Notes: generated by a model from the letters alone, not told the origin. A stretch of DNA of 64,000 nucleotides from Micromonospora sediminicola (GCF_900089585.1 NZ_FLRH01000003.1:2432501-2496500), one strand, 5' to 3'. Positions 10,020-21,953 are shown, counted from the first letter of the stretch. A program made the numbers and translations.

Positions 10020-11293
10020 GCGCCCCGGCCCGACCGTCCGCGCCGGCCGTCGACAGCCCGCGCGGCGGGCTGTTCCGGCACCGCGACTTCCGGCTGCTCT
10101 GGACCGGGCACACGGTCAGTGCGGTGGGCAGCAACATGACCACGGTGGCGCTGCCGTTGGTCGCCGTGGCGGTGCTCGACGCCACCACGTTCCAGGTGGC
10201 GGTGCTCACCGCCGCCGCCTGGCTGCCCTGGCTGCTCGCCGGCCTGCCGGTCGGGGCCTGGGTCGACCGGGTCCGCCGCCGTCCCGTGATGATCGGCGCC
10301 GACCTGGCCGCCGCGGCGCTGTTCCTCAGCGTCCCGGTCGCGGCGCCGCTCGGCCTGCTGACCGTCTGGCAGTTGCTGGTCGTGGCGCTCGGCGCCGGCC
10401 TGGCCCGGGTCTTCTTCGAGACCGCCGACCAGGTCTACCTGTCCACGCTGCTTCCGCCCGAGCAGGTGCCCGAGGCGAACTCGCGGCTGCACGCCACCCA
10501 CACCGCGAGCTACCTGGTCGGCCCGGGGTTGGCCGGCCTGATCGCCCAACTCGCCGGCGCGGTCGTCGCGGTGGCGCTGGACGCGGTGAGCTTCCTGTTC
10601 TCCGCGCTGTGCCTGCACCGGATCCGGGCGGTCGAGCCCCGACCGCGACGCCCCGCCGGGGCGTCGTCGTTGCGTCAGGAGGTCGCCGCCGGGCTGCGCT
10701 TCGTCACCCGCGACCCCTACCTGCGGGTGCTGACGGTGTTCGGGGCGGCCAGCAACATCGGGCTGACCGGCTACCAGGCCGTGCTGGTGGTCTTCCTGGT
10801 CCGCTCGGCGCACCTGCCGGCCGGCCTGGTCGGCGTGCTGATCGGTGTGGCCAGCCTCGGCGGCATCGTCGGCGCGGCGTCCGCCGCCCGGCTGGCCCGC
10901 CGGCTCGGCACCGCCCGCGCGCTGCTGGTCGCCGGCGCCCTCACCGGCCCGCCCGCGCTGCTGATCCCGCTGGCCGGGCCCGGCGCGCGGGTGACCTGGC
11001 TGGTGCTCGGCGGGATGCTGGTGAGCCTCGGCGTCGCGGTCGGCAACGTGGTCAAGGGCAGCTTCCGGCAGACCTACACGCCGCACCGGCTGCTCGGCCG
11101 GGTGACCGTGAGCATGCACCTGCTGAACTACGGCACCATCCCGCTCGCCGCGGTGGTGGCCGGCGCGCTGGGCGCCGCCTGGGGGCCGGACGGCGCGATC
11201 CGGGTGATGACCGCCTGGCTGGCGCTCACCCCGCTGATCCTGCTGGTCGGCCCGCTGCGCCGGCGACGGGACCTGCCGGCCGCGCCGGCCTGA
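10016..11293 (+). CDS. MFS transporter (MFS_3, EntS-like)
   Basis: A 425-residue, twelve-helix major facilitator exporter of the macrolide/siderophore-export branch. It starts SAPARPSAPAVDSPRGG and then FRHRDFRLLWTGHTVSAVGS, the typical opening. The loop after helix 2 carries GAWVDRVRRRPVMIGAD (A-motif). The GTG at 10016 overlaps the regulator stop (GTGA). The paired ArsR protein probably keeps it repressed until its substrate or inducer is present. The substrate is unknown. A strong hairpin downstream at 11352-11383 closes the unit. Confidence 0.92.
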   Translation: MSAPARPSAPAVDSPRGGLFRHRDFRLLWTGHTVSAVGSNMTTVALPLVAVAVLDATTFQVAVLTAAAWLPWLLAGLPVGAWVDRVRRRPVMIGADLAAAALFLSVPVAAPLGLLTVWQLLVVALGAGLARVFFETADQVYLSTLLPPEQVPEANSRLHATHTASYLVGPGLAGLIAQLAGAVVAVALDAVSFLFSALCLHRIRAVEPRPRRPAGASSLRQEVAAGLRFVTRDPYLRVLTVFGAASNIGLTGYQAVLVVFLVRSAHLPAGLVGVLIGVASLGGIVGAASAARLARRLGTARALLVAGALTGPPALLIPLAGPGARVTWLVLGGMLVSLGVAVGNVVKGSFRQTYTPHRLLGRVTVSMHLLNYGTIPLAAVVAGALGAAWGPDGAIRVMTAWLALTPLILLVGPLRRRRDLPAAPA

Positions 11294-11351
11294 GGAGTGC
11301 GCCGGCCGGAGGAATGTCCTGGCCGGCTGTGCCGGGCCCGAAGAATGCACT

Positions 11352-11383
11352 GTGGCGGCGGTCGGTGCTCCGACCGCCGCCAC
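11352..11383. terminator. Bidirectional hairpin terminator
   Basis: A perfect 14-bp stem (GTGGCGGCGGTCGG and its complement) with a TGCT loop lies between the MFS gene (plus) and the cold-shock gene (minus), so it can serve both. Confidence 0.75.
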
Positions 11384-11393
11384 CGGCACGTCG

Positions 11394-11597
11394 CTACATC
11401 GGACGGACGTTGTCCGCCTGCGGGCCCTTCTGGCCCTGGGTCACCTCGAACTCGACCTTCTGGCCCTCGTTCAGCTCGCGGTAGCCACTGCTCTGGATGG
11501 CCGAGTAGTGGACGAACACGTCCGGGCCTCCGCCGTCCTGCTCGATGAAGCCGAAGCCCTTTTCCGAGTTGAACCACTTGACCGTGCCGGTTGCCAT
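11394..11597 (-). CDS. Cold-shock protein, CspA family
   Basis: A 67-residue single cold-shock domain, a nucleic-acid chaperone. It begins [18 protein letters not shown] with RNP1 (KGFGFI) and RNP2 (VFVHYSAI), and ends [13 protein letters not shown]. The length is normal for actinobacterial CspA-type proteins. GGGAGAG lies upstream of the ATG. The 178-nt region to the divergent methyltransferase leaves room for a long 5' leader as in other csp genes, but no specific element is recognised. Confidence 0.97.
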   Translation of the reverse strand: MATGTVKWFNSEKGFGFIEQDGGGPDVFVHYSAIQSSGYRELNEGQKVEFEVTQGQKGPQADNVRPM

Positions 11598-11775
11598 GCG
11601 TCTCTCCCTGTTCAATGCGGGTGAGCACCGGCCCCTCGGCCGATGATCGCCCTGTACCACCCTGACAGTAACCGGCCGAACCGGGATCCGCTGGCGGAAG
11701 TGCCGGCGTGGCACGTGAATACCTGCGAGCCGGAAATGCCCCCGGTACCGATCGGGGCACGGCATGCTTGCCCCG

Positions 11776-12450
11776 ATGAGCACAATCACGGCACTGGCCG
11801 ACCTGGAACAGGAGATCGCGGCGCCCGGCGCGGGCCCGGACCGCCTGCGGCTGGTCGGCACGCCGTTCGTGCCCGAGGTGCGACTGCACCTGGCCGAGGA
11901 CGCCATCCTGTGGTGGGCGCGGATGGAGGCCGCGGCCGGGCGGTCGCTGCCGCCGCCGTACTGGGCCTCGGTGTGGGCCGGTGGGCAGGCGCTCGCCCGG
12001 CACCTGCTCGACCACCCCGACCTCGTCGCCGGCCGCCGGGTGCTCGACCTGGCCGCCGGGTCGGGACTGGTCGCCATCGCCGCCGCGCTCGCCGGCGCCG
12101 ACCGGGTGGTCGCCAACGACGTCGACCCGTACGCGGTGGCGGCCGTCACGGTCAACGCCCGGGCCAACCAGGTCCGGGTGACCGCCGACGGCGAGGACCT
12201 GCTCGACGGTGTCGCGGGCGTCGACCTGGTGGTGGCCGGTGACGCCCTCTACGACGCCGGGTTGGCCGCCCGGGTGCTGCCGTACCTGCGCCGGTGCGCC
12301 GAGCGCGGCGTCGAGGTGCTGGTCGGCGACCCGGACCGCGGGCACCTGCCGCCGGACGGCCTGGACCTGGTGGCCAGCTATCCGGTGCCGACCACCGAAC
12401 CCTCGGTCGACTCCCCGGTACGCCGGGTGCAGGTGCTCCGCCCCCGCTGA
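11776..12450 (+). CDS. Class I SAM-dependent methyltransferase (ETFB-KMT/MTF16-like)
   Basis: A 224-residue Rossmann methyltransferase. Motif I is [10 protein letters not shown] and the acidic loop NDVDPYA. The segment [19 protein letters not shown] before motif I is typical of the protein-lysine methyltransferases grouped with METTL20/ETFB-KMT and often labelled nicotinamide or L11 methyltransferase. The target may be a protein lysine, but the sequence does not settle it. ATG at 11776 (MSTITALAD) was chosen; another in-frame ATG lies four codons upstream at 11764. Neither has a convincing SD. Divergent from the cold-shock gene. Confidence 0.85.
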   Translation: MSTITALADLEQEIAAPGAGPDRLRLVGTPFVPEVRLHLAEDAILWWARMEAAAGRSLPPPYWASVWAGGQALARHLLDHPDLVAGRRVLDLAAGSGLVAIAAALAGADRVVANDVDPYAVAAVTVNARANQVRVTADGEDLLDGVAGVDLVVAGDALYDAGLAARVLPYLRRCAERGVEVLVGDPDRGHLPPDGLDLVASYPVPTTEPSVDSPVRRVQVLRPR

Positions 12451-12526
12451 CCCTGAGGGGCCCCCGGGTCCGGCCTCCGGGTCGGGTGGGGGGTCACGCC
12501 CGATGTGCCGGGCGGTCGGTGACGCA

Positions 12527-12532
12527 TAGCGT
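12527..12532 (+). promoter_or_regulatory. -10 box for a leaderless transcript
   Basis: TAGCGT lies exactly 7 nt before the ATG at 12540 and there is no SD, so transcription probably starts at the A of the start codon. Confidence 0.5.
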
Positions 12533-12539
12533 GCTCGTC

Positions 12540-13139
12540 ATGACGGACCTGCTCGCCCAACTCGGGGAGTTGCCCACCACGCTGCTGATGGGGCTCCTCG
12601 GCGTGGTGATGCTCGCCGACGCCGTACCCCTGGTCGGGGTGCTGGTGCCCGGGGACGCCGCGGTCCTCGCGGCGGTCGGCGCGGGCCGGCCGGCGGGCGG
12701 GGCGGTGACCGTCGCGGCCGTGGTGGCGGGCTGCGTGGCCGGCTGGTCGTTGAGCTTCCTCGCCGGGCGGCGCTGGGGCGTGCGGTTGCGGCACGGCCGG
12801 CTGGGGCGCTGGATCGGCGAGTCCCGGTGGGCCGCCGCCGAGGCGCTGCTGCACCGCGGCGGCGGACGGATCGTGCTGGTGGCGCCGTTCCTGCCGGTGT
12901 TCAACGCGCTGCTGCCGCTGGCCGCCGGCGGGCTCCGGATGCCGTACCGGAGGTTCGTGACCTGCGCGGCGCTCGGCGCCACGCTCTGGGCCGGGCTCTA
13001 CGTGGCGCTCGGGCTGGCCGCGCGGACGCTGACCGTGCTGCTGCCCGGCGCGCCCGACCCGACGGTGCTCACCATGGCCGTCGGGCTGCTGCTGGCCGGG
13101 CCGGTGCTGCTCGGCGCCCGGCGCCGGCTGCGCGCGGTG
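12540..13139 (+). CDS. DedA (VTT-domain) membrane protein, 3' end unresolved
   Basis: A DedA-family inner-membrane protein: LADAVPLVGVLVPGDAAVL near the N-terminus, then PFLPVFNALLPLAAGG and PYRRFVTCAALGATLW, family hallmarks. Recognisable sequence ends at about residue 200 (ARRRLRAV). The reading frame has no stop there. It runs through the terminator hairpin at 13153-13189 and codon-on-codon antisense to the next gene, to 14123. A TGA exists at 13138-13140 but in the +1 frame, so a one-base indel near the 3' end (real or sequencing) is the simplest explanation. The end given here is where family similarity stops, not a stop codon. Confidence 0.7.
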
Positions 13140-13152
13140 ACCGGCGCACCGG

Positions 13153-13189
13153 GCCGGGTCCGGCCGCCACGGGGGAGGCCGGACCCGGC
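13153..13189. terminator. Bidirectional hairpin terminator
   Basis: GCCGGGTCCGGCC and its exact complement are separated by 11 nt. The hairpin lies between the DedA coding similarity and the convergent metallo-hydrolase stop (13194). Confidence 0.7.
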
Positions 13190-13193
13190 GCGC

Positions 13194-13865
13194 TCACCAG
13201 CCGCGGGCCCGCCACTGCGGCAGCGCCGCCCGCTCCGCGCCGATCGTGCTGTCCTTGCCGTGTCCCGGATAGAACCAGGTCTCGTCCGGCAACCGGTCGA
13301 AGAGCTTGGCCTCGACGTCGTCGACGAGCTGGCCGAACCGCTCCGGGTCCTGGTCGGTGTTGCCGACCCCGCCCGGGAACAGCGAGTCGCCGGTGAACAG
13401 GTGCGGGGTGCCGGCCGGGTCGCGGTAGAGCAGCGCGATCGACCCCGGCGTGTGCCCGCGCAGGTGGATGACCTCCAGCGCGCAGTCGCCGACTTCGACG
13501 GTGTCGCCCTCGCGCAGCGGCTCGGCGTCGATCGGCAGGCCCTCGGCGTCGTCGGCGTGCACCAGCGCGCGGGCGCCGGTCTTGGCGACCACCTCCTCCA
13601 GCGCCACCCAGTGGTCCATGTGCCGGTGGGTGGTCACCACCGCGGCCAGGCCGCCGTCGCCCACCAGTTCCAGCAGGCGGGGCGCCTCGTTCGCGGCGTC
13701 GATCAGCACCTGGTCGCCGGTGGCGTGGCAGCGCAGCAGGTAGGCGTTGTTGTCCATCGGGCCCACCGACAGCTTGCTGACGGTGAGCCGGTCGAGCTCG
13801 CGCACGGCCGGCGGGCCGCCGGGGGTGACGTCTCCGGTGTAGGTCATGACGGCGTTCAGATCCAT
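13194..13865 (-). CDS. MBL-fold metallo-hydrolase (glyoxalase II-like)
   Basis: A 223-residue metallo-beta-lactamase-fold hydrolase. The zinc motif is THRHMDHW (HxHxDH), with further ligands expected in HLRGHTPGS, FTGDSLFPG and FYPGHG. The pattern resembles hydroxyacylglutathione hydrolases; in an actinobacterium the thiol carrier would be mycothiol. The start at 13865 overlaps the upstream maleylpyruvate-isomerase-type gene by 10 nt, so the two are translationally coupled. An alternative ATG at 13847 has no SD. A role in a mycothiol-linked hydrolysis or detoxification pair is inferred from this arrangement; the substrate is unknown. Confidence 0.87.
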   Translation of the reverse strand: MDLNAVMTYTGDVTPGGPPAVRELDRLTVSKLSVGPMDNNAYLLRCHATGDQVLIDAANEAPRLLELVGDGGLAAVVTTHRHMDHWVALEEVVAKTGARALVHADDAEGLPIDAEPLREGDTVEVGDCALEVIHLRGHTPGSIALLYRDPAGTPHLFTGDSLFPGGVGNTDQDPERFGQLVDDVEAKLFDRLPDETWFYPGHGKDSTIGAERAALPQWRARGW

Positions 13866-14572
13866 TCCGGTGGGTTCGGCAGGGGACCGTCGGGGACGAC
13901 GGTGAGCAGCTCGCCCGCGCCCCGGCCGGTCAGCCAGGCGGCGAGTTCCGGCGCGGGGCCGGTGACCGTGGGCGCCCCCTCGGGGTCACCCACGACGAGT
14001 TCGTGTGCGGCGCCGTCGACGCGCAGCACCATGGCCGGCGCGGCCGGGTTGCCGGCCAGCCCGGTCGTCACCTCGTGCAGCAGGCGCTGGGCGAAGGCCT
14101 CCGGCCAGTCCGCCGGGCGGTAGCCGGTCGCCAGGTCGACGTGGTGCACCTCGACCTCGCGCAGCCGGCCCCAGACCAGCAGCGCCGCCGGCCACGGACC
14201 GCGCCGGGCCTGCACCATGGCGCCCCACGCCTCGGCCGGCATCTGCGCCACCGCCGCGTCGAACCGCTGGCCGCTGCGGCGCAGGTCGTCCAGCAGGTCG
14301 GCCGGGCCCCGGCCGGCCCCCGCCTCGATGTCGGCGTTACGCGCCTCGACCGAGGCGTACATCGGGATCGGTTCGCCGGTGCGCGCGGCCGTGAGCAGGT
14401 TGACGAACCCGTCGGCGTTGCGGGCCAGGTGGGTGAGCACGTGCGCGCGGGTCCAGCCCGGCAGGAGCGAGGGCGCCGCGACGTCCGCGGCGGTCAGGCC
14501 GGCGACGGTACGCAGCAGCCGGTCGTTCGCCTCGGCCAGGTCACCGGTCAACAGCAGGGGGTCACTGGTCAT
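13856..14572 (-). CDS. Maleylpyruvate isomerase family, mycothiol-dependent (DinB-like)
   Basis: A 238-residue protein of the TIGR03083/MDMPI type. The N-terminal four-helix DinB-like half has LLPGWTRAHVLTHLARNAD (metal His) and REVEVHHVDLATGY (Glu and His ligands). The C-terminal ~70 residues are the SCP2-like wing typical of this family. Characterised members isomerise maleylpyruvate using mycothiol or transfer thiols; the exact reaction here is unknown. It is the first gene of a two-gene minus-strand unit with the MBL hydrolase and is divergent from rsgA. Confidence 0.85.
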   Translation of the reverse strand: MTSDPLLLTGDLAEANDRLLRTVAGLTAADVAAPSLLPGWTRAHVLTHLARNADGFVNLLTAARTGEPIPMYASVEARNADIEAGAGRGPADLLDDLRRSGQRFDAAVAQMPAEAWGAMVQARRGPWPAALLVWGRLREVEVHHVDLATGYRPADWPEAFAQRLLHEVTTGLAGNPAAPAMVLRVDGAAHELVVGDPEGAPTVTGPAPELAAWLTGRGAGELLTVVPDGPLPNPPEWI

Positions 14573-14751
14573 CTCGTTCTCACGGTTCGACAGTAGCGGG
14601 CGGGACCCGGCCGCGCCGCCGGGGAAATCGCTTTCGGCGCGTCGGCGCGGCCCCTACCGTCGGGTCGAACGACAGCGGCTCGCGGCGGGAACGCGCCGGG
14701 CCGACGTCGTGCCGGACGCGGGCGCCGGGAGTCGGAGCGGAGGTGGTGAGC

Positions 14752-14802
14752 ATGCCGGTCGAAGCACGCGTGTTCCGCCGTGAACCCCCTCGACACCGAT
14801 GA
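14752..14802 (+). CDS. 16-aa leader ORF upstream of rsgA
   Basis: An ATG at 14752 has GGAGG 8 nt upstream, one of the best ribosome-binding sites in this region. It encodes MPVEARVFRREPPRHR and stops at 14800-14802, only 7 nt before the rsgA ATG, so ribosomes finishing it could re-initiate on rsgA. The function is unknown; it is rich in Arg and Pro. It may be a translational coupler, or a chance ORF. Confidence 0.45.
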   Translation: MPVEARVFRREPPRHR

Positions 14803-14809
14803 GGACACC

Positions 14810-15889
14810 ATGAACCTGGACCTGACCGCCCTCGGCTGGGACGCCGACTGGGCGACCCACCTCGATCGACGCGCCGACCACCGACCCGGGCGGGTGGCCC
14901 GGGTGGACCGGGGCGTGTGCACCGTGCTCCGCCCGGAGGGGCCGGTGCGGGCGAGCCTCGGCGGCGGCGTCCTCGCCGCCGCGGCCCGCGACCTGACCGC
15001 GTTGCCCTGCGCGGGCGACTGGGTGCTGCTCGCCACCTGGCCGGACGGCCCGGTCACGGTGGAGGCGGTGCTGCCACGACGGACCGCGCTGGTGCGGCGC
15101 ACCGCCGGCAAGGACGCCAGCGGGCAGGTGCTGGCCGCCAACCTCGACGCCGCCGCGGTGGTCGAGCCGGTGCACCCGACGCCGGACGCCGCGCGGATCG
15201 AGCGGCTGCTCTCGCTCGCGCACGAGTCCGGCGCCGAGCCGCTGGTGGTGCTCACCAAGGCGGACCTGGCCGCCGACCCGGCCGCGGTGGCCCGGCAACT
15301 GGCCGACCTGGCGCCCGGGGTGCCGGTGCTGGCGGTCAGCGCCGAGCGGGGCGCCGGCCTGGCGCCGCTGCGCCGGCACGTCGCCCCGGGACGCACCCTG
15401 GGCCTGCTCGGGCCCTCCGGGGCCGGCAAGTCGAGCCTGGTCAACGCGCTGGCCGGGGCGGACGTGATGCGGACCCAGGCGATCCGCCGGGTGGACGGCA
15501 AGGGCCGGCACACCACCACCTGGCGGTCGCTGGTGCCGCTGCCGGGTGGGGGAGCGGTGCTGGACACCCCCGGGGTACGCGCGGTCGGCCTGCTGGACGG
15601 CGTGGTCGGCCTGGACCGGGCCTTCGCCGACATCGCCGAGCTGGCCACCGGCTGCCGGTACGCCGACTGCGCGCACGACGCCGAGCCGGCCTGCGCGGTG
15701 CGGGACGCGCTGGACAGCGGCGAGCTGCCGGCGCGCCGCTGGGAGAGCTGGCGCCGGTTGCAGCGGGAGGTCGCGTACGAGGGCGGGCGTCGCGCGGCCC
15801 GGCTGGCCGCCGAGCGGCGGGGCGGGTGGCGTGGCGGGCGGCGGCGCACCGGGCGTCCGGCGACCCCGCCCGCGCCCGGCGCATTCTGA
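14810..15889 (+). CDS. rsgA: Ribosome small subunit-dependent GTPase RsgA
   Basis: A circularly permuted GTPase (359 aa) that checks late maturation of the 30S subunit. An OB-fold leads to G4 (TKAD), then G1 (GPSGAGKSS) and G3 (DTPG), the order diagnostic for RsgA/YjeQ. The C-terminal zinc module reads GCRYADCAHDAEPACAV, followed by an Arg/Gly-rich tail. ATG at 14810 (MNLDLTALGWD) is chosen with GAGGA close by; a GTG at 14780 in frame is less likely because it overlaps the 16-codon leader ORF. It is not in an operon with uvrA, which begins 208 nt later. Confidence 0.93.
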   Translation: MNLDLTALGWDADWATHLDRRADHRPGRVARVDRGVCTVLRPEGPVRASLGGGVLAAAARDLTALPCAGDWVLLATWPDGPVTVEAVLPRRTALVRRTAGKDASGQVLAANLDAAAVVEPVHPTPDAARIERLLSLAHESGAEPLVVLTKADLAADPAAVARQLADLAPGVPVLAVSAERGAGLAPLRRHVAPGRTLGLLGPSGAGKSSLVNALAGADVMRTQAIRRVDGKGRHTTTWRSLVPLPGGGAVLDTPGVRAVGLLDGVVGLDRAFADIAELATGCRYADCAHDAEPACAVRDALDSGELPARRWESWRRLQREVAYEGGRRAARLAAERRGGWRGGRRRTGRPATPPAPGAF

Positions 15890-16097
15890 GTCGGCCCGGA
15901 CCGGCCGGGCGGGGTTGGCCGCATCCCGCCCGACCGGTCTGAGCTGGGGGAATGTGCGCCCGACGGAAGTTGTCACACCTCGGGGCTAGAGTTGCCGGGG
16001 CGTCTTCCCTGCGCCTCGACAACCTGTGAGAACCGCCCAGACCTGACGTCTGGCGGACAGATCCGCCGCACATTCTTCTTCCGGGAGCACACGCACC

Positions 16098-19040
<2,943 letters not shown>

Positions 19041-19049
19041 CCCACGGGC

Positions 19050-19086
19050 ATGACGGACGGGGCCGGCGGTCCGGCCCGTCCGTCAT
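19050..19086. terminator. uvrA terminator hairpin
   Basis: A 16-bp stem (ATGACGGACGGG.../...CCCGTCCGTCAT) with one bulged G and a CGGT loop starts 9 nt after the uvrA stop. Confidence 0.7.
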
Positions 19087-19202
19087 CCGCACAGACGCCC
19101 GTTTCGTGACGCGGCAGTATGAACCGTGCCGGATCCTGGTGCGTGTTGCACACTGTGGCGCCGGATCATGACCGGTGGCGACAGCCGAGAGAGAGGCCGG
19201 AT

Positions 19203-19688
19203 ATGAGTGACGACCAGGCGCGGACCGGACCGATCACCCAGACCCGTCGGACCCTGCTCGCGGGTGCCGGAGCCGTCGGAGCGGCCGTGGTGCTCGCGGG
19301 ATGCGGCGACGACGACGCGACCCCCGGGCAGGCCCCGACCAGCGGTGGGCCGCCCGGCGCCACCGCGACCGGCGACGCGGGCGGCGGCGACCGGGACAGC
19401 AGCGCGCCGTTGGCCCGCACCACCGACATCCCGGTGGGCGGCGGCGCGATCTACGCCAGCAAGGGCGTGGTGATCACCCAGCCCGAGGCCGGCCAGTTCA
19501 AGGCGTTCGACCCCATCTGCACGCACCAGGGCTGCCCCGTGTCGAACGTCGACGGTGGCACCATCAACTGCACCTGCCACAACAGCCGGTTCTCGATCAG
19601 CGACGGCTCGGTCAAGCAGGGCCCCGCCACCAAGCCCCTGGCCGCGAAGGAGATCAAGGTCGAGGGCGACCAGATCACGCTGGCCTGA
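19203..19688 (+). CDS. Exported Rieske [2Fe-2S] lipoprotein (Tat-type signal)
   Basis: A 161-residue exported electron carrier. The N-terminus has a twin-arginine-like motif (QTRRTLLAGAGAVG) and a lipobox (VLAGC), then a Gly/Ala/Thr-rich linker of ~40 residues. The C-terminal Rieske domain shows CTHQGCPV and CTCHNSRFS, giving the two Cys and two His cluster ligands. Folding with its cluster before export would explain use of the Tat route. The start at 19203 has a purine-rich GAGAGAGAGG upstream. A stand-alone Rieske protein between uvrA and uvrC is, as I recall, conserved in actinobacteria; the redox partner is unknown. Confidence 0.9.
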   Translation: MSDDQARTGPITQTRRTLLAGAGAVGAAVVLAGCGDDDATPGQAPTSGGPPGATATGDAGGGDRDSSAPLARTTDIPVGGGAIYASKGVVITQPEAGQFKAFDPICTHQGCPVSNVDGGTINCTCHNSRFSISDGSVKQGPATKPLAAKEIKVEGDQITLA

Positions 19689-19703
19689 CCGGCATCCCGC
19701 CCT

Positions 19704-19728
19704 CCCCGCCCGCCGCTCGCGGGCGGGG
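19704..19728. terminator. Hairpin terminator
   Basis: CCCCGCCCGC and its exact complement with a CGCTC loop lie 15 nt after the Rieske stop. Confidence 0.65.
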
Positions 19729-19761
19729 GCGCGGCGGCGGCCGGGTGTCGGGGGTGCGGAC

Positions 19762-19767
19762 TAGGCT
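19762..19767 (+). promoter_or_regulatory. -10 box for leaderless uvrC
   Basis: TAGGCT lies 6 nt before the uvrC GTG and no SD is present, which fits a leaderless transcript. Confidence 0.5.
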
Positions 19768-19773
19768 TGGGCC

Positions 19774-21714
19774 GTGGCTGACCCCTCGACCTACCGTCCC
19801 GCGACCGGCACCATCCCGGAGTTGCCAGGGGTCTACCGCTTCCGGGACGGCACCGGCCGGGTGATCTACGTCGGCAAGGCGCGCAACCTGCGCAGCCGGC
19901 TCAACTCCTACTTCGCCGACCCGGTCAACCTGCACCAGCGCACCCGGCAGATGGTCTTCACCGCCGAGTCGGTGGACTGGATCACCGTCGCCACCGAGGT
20001 GGAGGCGCTCCAGCAGGAATACACCTGGATCAAGCAGTACGACCCGCGCTTCAACGTCCGCTACCGCGACGACAAGTCCTACCCCTACCTCGCGGTCACG
20101 CTCGACGAGGAATACCCGCGGTTGCAGGTGATGCGTGGCGCCAAGCGCAAGGGGGTGCGCTACTTCGGGCCCTACTCGCACGCCTGGGCCATCCGCGAGA
20201 CGCTCGACCTGCTGCTGCGCGTGTTCCCGGCGCGGACGTGCTCGTCCGGCGTCTTCAAGCGGGCCGGCCAGGTCGGTCGACCGTGCCTGCTGGGCTACAT
20301 CGGCAAGTGCTCGGCGCCGTGCGTCGGCAGCGTCAGCGCCGAGCGGCACCGTGAGATCGTCGACGGCTTCTGCGACTTCATGGCCGGCCGCACCGACACC
20401 ATGGTCCGCCGGCTGGAGCGAGACATGCTCGACGCCAGCGAGCAGCTGGAGTTCGAGCGGGCGGCCCGGTTGCGCGACGACGTCGCCGCGTTGCGCCGGG
20501 CCATGGAGAAGCAGACCGTGGTGCTCGGTGACGGCACCGACGCGGACGTGGTCGCCTTCGCCGACGACCCGCTGGAGGCGGCGGTGCAGGTGTTCCACGT
20601 CCGCGGCGGTCGGGTGCGGGGCCAGCGCGGCTGGGTGGTGGAGAAGACCGAGGAGCTGACCACCGGTGACCTCGTGCACCACTTCTGCACCCAGGTCTAC
20701 GGCGGTGAGCAGGGCGAGGCCGATGTCCCGCGCGAGCTGCTCGTCCCCGAGCTGCCGGGGGACGCGGAGGCGCTGGCCGACTGGCTCTCCGCCCGGCGGG
20801 GCAGCCGGGTGTCGCTGCGGGTGCCGCAGCGGGGCGACAAGCGGTCGCTGCTGGAGACGGTGGAGCGCAACGCCAAGGACGCGCTCGCCCGGCACAAGCT
20901 CAAGCGGGCCGGTGACCTGACCACCCGCAGCCAGGCCCTCGACGAGATCGCCGACGCGCTCGCCATGCGCACCTCACCGCTGCGGATCGAGTGCTTCGAC
21001 GTCTCCCAGATCCAGGGCACCGACGTGGTCGCCAGCATGGTCGTGTTCGAGGACGGGCTGCCCCGCAAGAGCGAATACCGCCGGTTCATCGTGCGCGGCG
21101 CCACCGACGACCTCTCCGCCATGTCCGAGGTGCTGCGTCGGCGGTTCGCCCGCTACCTGGACGCCCGGGCCGAGACCGGGGAGCTGGGCGAGGAGACCGC
21201 CGCCGACCCCGACCGGCCCGGCATCGACCCGACCACCGGGCGGCCGCGCAGGTTCGCGTACCCGCCGCAGCTCGTGGTGGTCGACGGCGGCCCGCCCCAG
21301 GTGGCCGCCGCCGCGCAGGCGCTCGCCGAGCTGGGCATCGACGACGTGGCACTGTGCGGGCTGGCCAAGCGGCTGGAGGAGGTCTGGCTCCCCGACGACG
21401 AGTTCCCGGTCATCCTGCCCCGCACGTCCGAGGCGCTCTACCTGCTGCAACGGGTACGCGACGAGGCGCACCGCTTCGCCATCACGTTCCACCGCCAGCG
21501 CCGCTCCAAGCGGATGACCGAGTCGGCGCTGGACAACGTCCCCGGCCTCGGCGAGGTCCGGCGCAAGGCGCTCCTGCGGCACTTCGGCTCGTTGAAGCGG
21601 CTGTCCGCCGCCACGGTCGAGGAGATCACCGAGGTGCCGGGGGTCGGCCGGCGGACGGCCGAGGCGATCCTGGCCGCGCTCGACGGCTCCGACGCCGCCA
21701 CCCCGGCCGGGTGA
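19774..21714 (+). CDS. uvrC: Excinuclease ABC subunit UvrC
   Basis: Dual-incision nuclease of nucleotide excision repair, 646 residues. The N-terminal GIY-YIG domain reads [20 protein letters not shown] and makes the 3' cut. A UVR motif ([19 protein letters not shown]) binds UvrB near residue 225. The RNase H-like endonuclease half follows ([19 protein letters not shown]) and makes the 5' cut. Two helix-hairpin-helix units close the protein ([26 protein letters not shown]). The GTG start is placed by the conserved N-terminus and the TAGGCT box 6 nt upstream. Full length for the family. Confidence 0.98.
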   Translation: MADPSTYRPATGTIPELPGVYRFRDGTGRVIYVGKARNLRSRLNSYFADPVNLHQRTRQMVFTAESVDWITVATEVEALQQEYTWIKQYDPRFNVRYRDDKSYPYLAVTLDEEYPRLQVMRGAKRKGVRYFGPYSHAWAIRETLDLLLRVFPARTCSSGVFKRAGQVGRPCLLGYIGKCSAPCVGSVSAERHREIVDGFCDFMAGRTDTMVRRLERDMLDASEQLEFERAARLRDDVAALRRAMEKQTVVLGDGTDADVVAFADDPLEAAVQVFHVRGGRVRGQRGWVVEKTEELTTGDLVHHFCTQVYGGEQGEADVPRELLVPELPGDAEALADWLSARRGSRVSLRVPQRGDKRSLLETVERNAKDALARHKLKRAGDLTTRSQALDEIADALAMRTSPLRIECFDVSQIQGTDVVASMVVFEDGLPRKSEYRRFIVRGATDDLSAMSEVLRRRFARYLDARAETGELGEETAADPDRPGIDPTTGRPRRFAYPPQLVVVDGGPPQVAAAAQALAELGIDDVALCGLAKRLEEVWLPDDEFPVILPRTSEALYLLQRVRDEAHRFAITFHRQRRSKRMTESALDNVPGLGEVRRKALLRHFGSLKRLSAATVEEITEVPGVGRRTAEAILAALDGSDAATPAG

Positions 21715-21931
21715 CGTAGACGGGAGCGCCACCGGCCGCACGAGGACACCGGCGCGGCGCGTTCCGCGCTGCCTGGCGACGAGGTACGGCGGATGGCGCG
21801 CGGGCAGGCATCGGTAGCGGCGTGGTCGTGGTGGGCGTGGTTGTCGTGGGACCCGGCGTTGGGGTCGGTTGGTCGGCTTTCCCTTTGGTTGCCGGGCGTG
21901 TCGGCCTGACCACGAGGCATGCGCTGACACG

Positions 21932-21952
21932 GATATACCTCAGAGGCATATC
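21932..21952. promoter_or_regulatory. PadR-type operator palindrome
   Basis: GATATACCTC-A-GAGGCATATC is a 21-bp palindrome with one mismatched pair, ending one base before an ATG. A second inverted repeat, TATGAC-N5-GTCATA (21953-21969), overlaps that start. ATAT..ATAT palindromes of this kind are typical of PadR-family regulators. Confidence 0.5.
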
Positions 21953-21953
21953 T

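Noticed and set aside
15890-16097. LexA/SOS box search before uvrA, and likewise before uvrC and recQ
   Set aside because: No TCGAAC-N4-GTTCGA-like site was found by eye in these regions.
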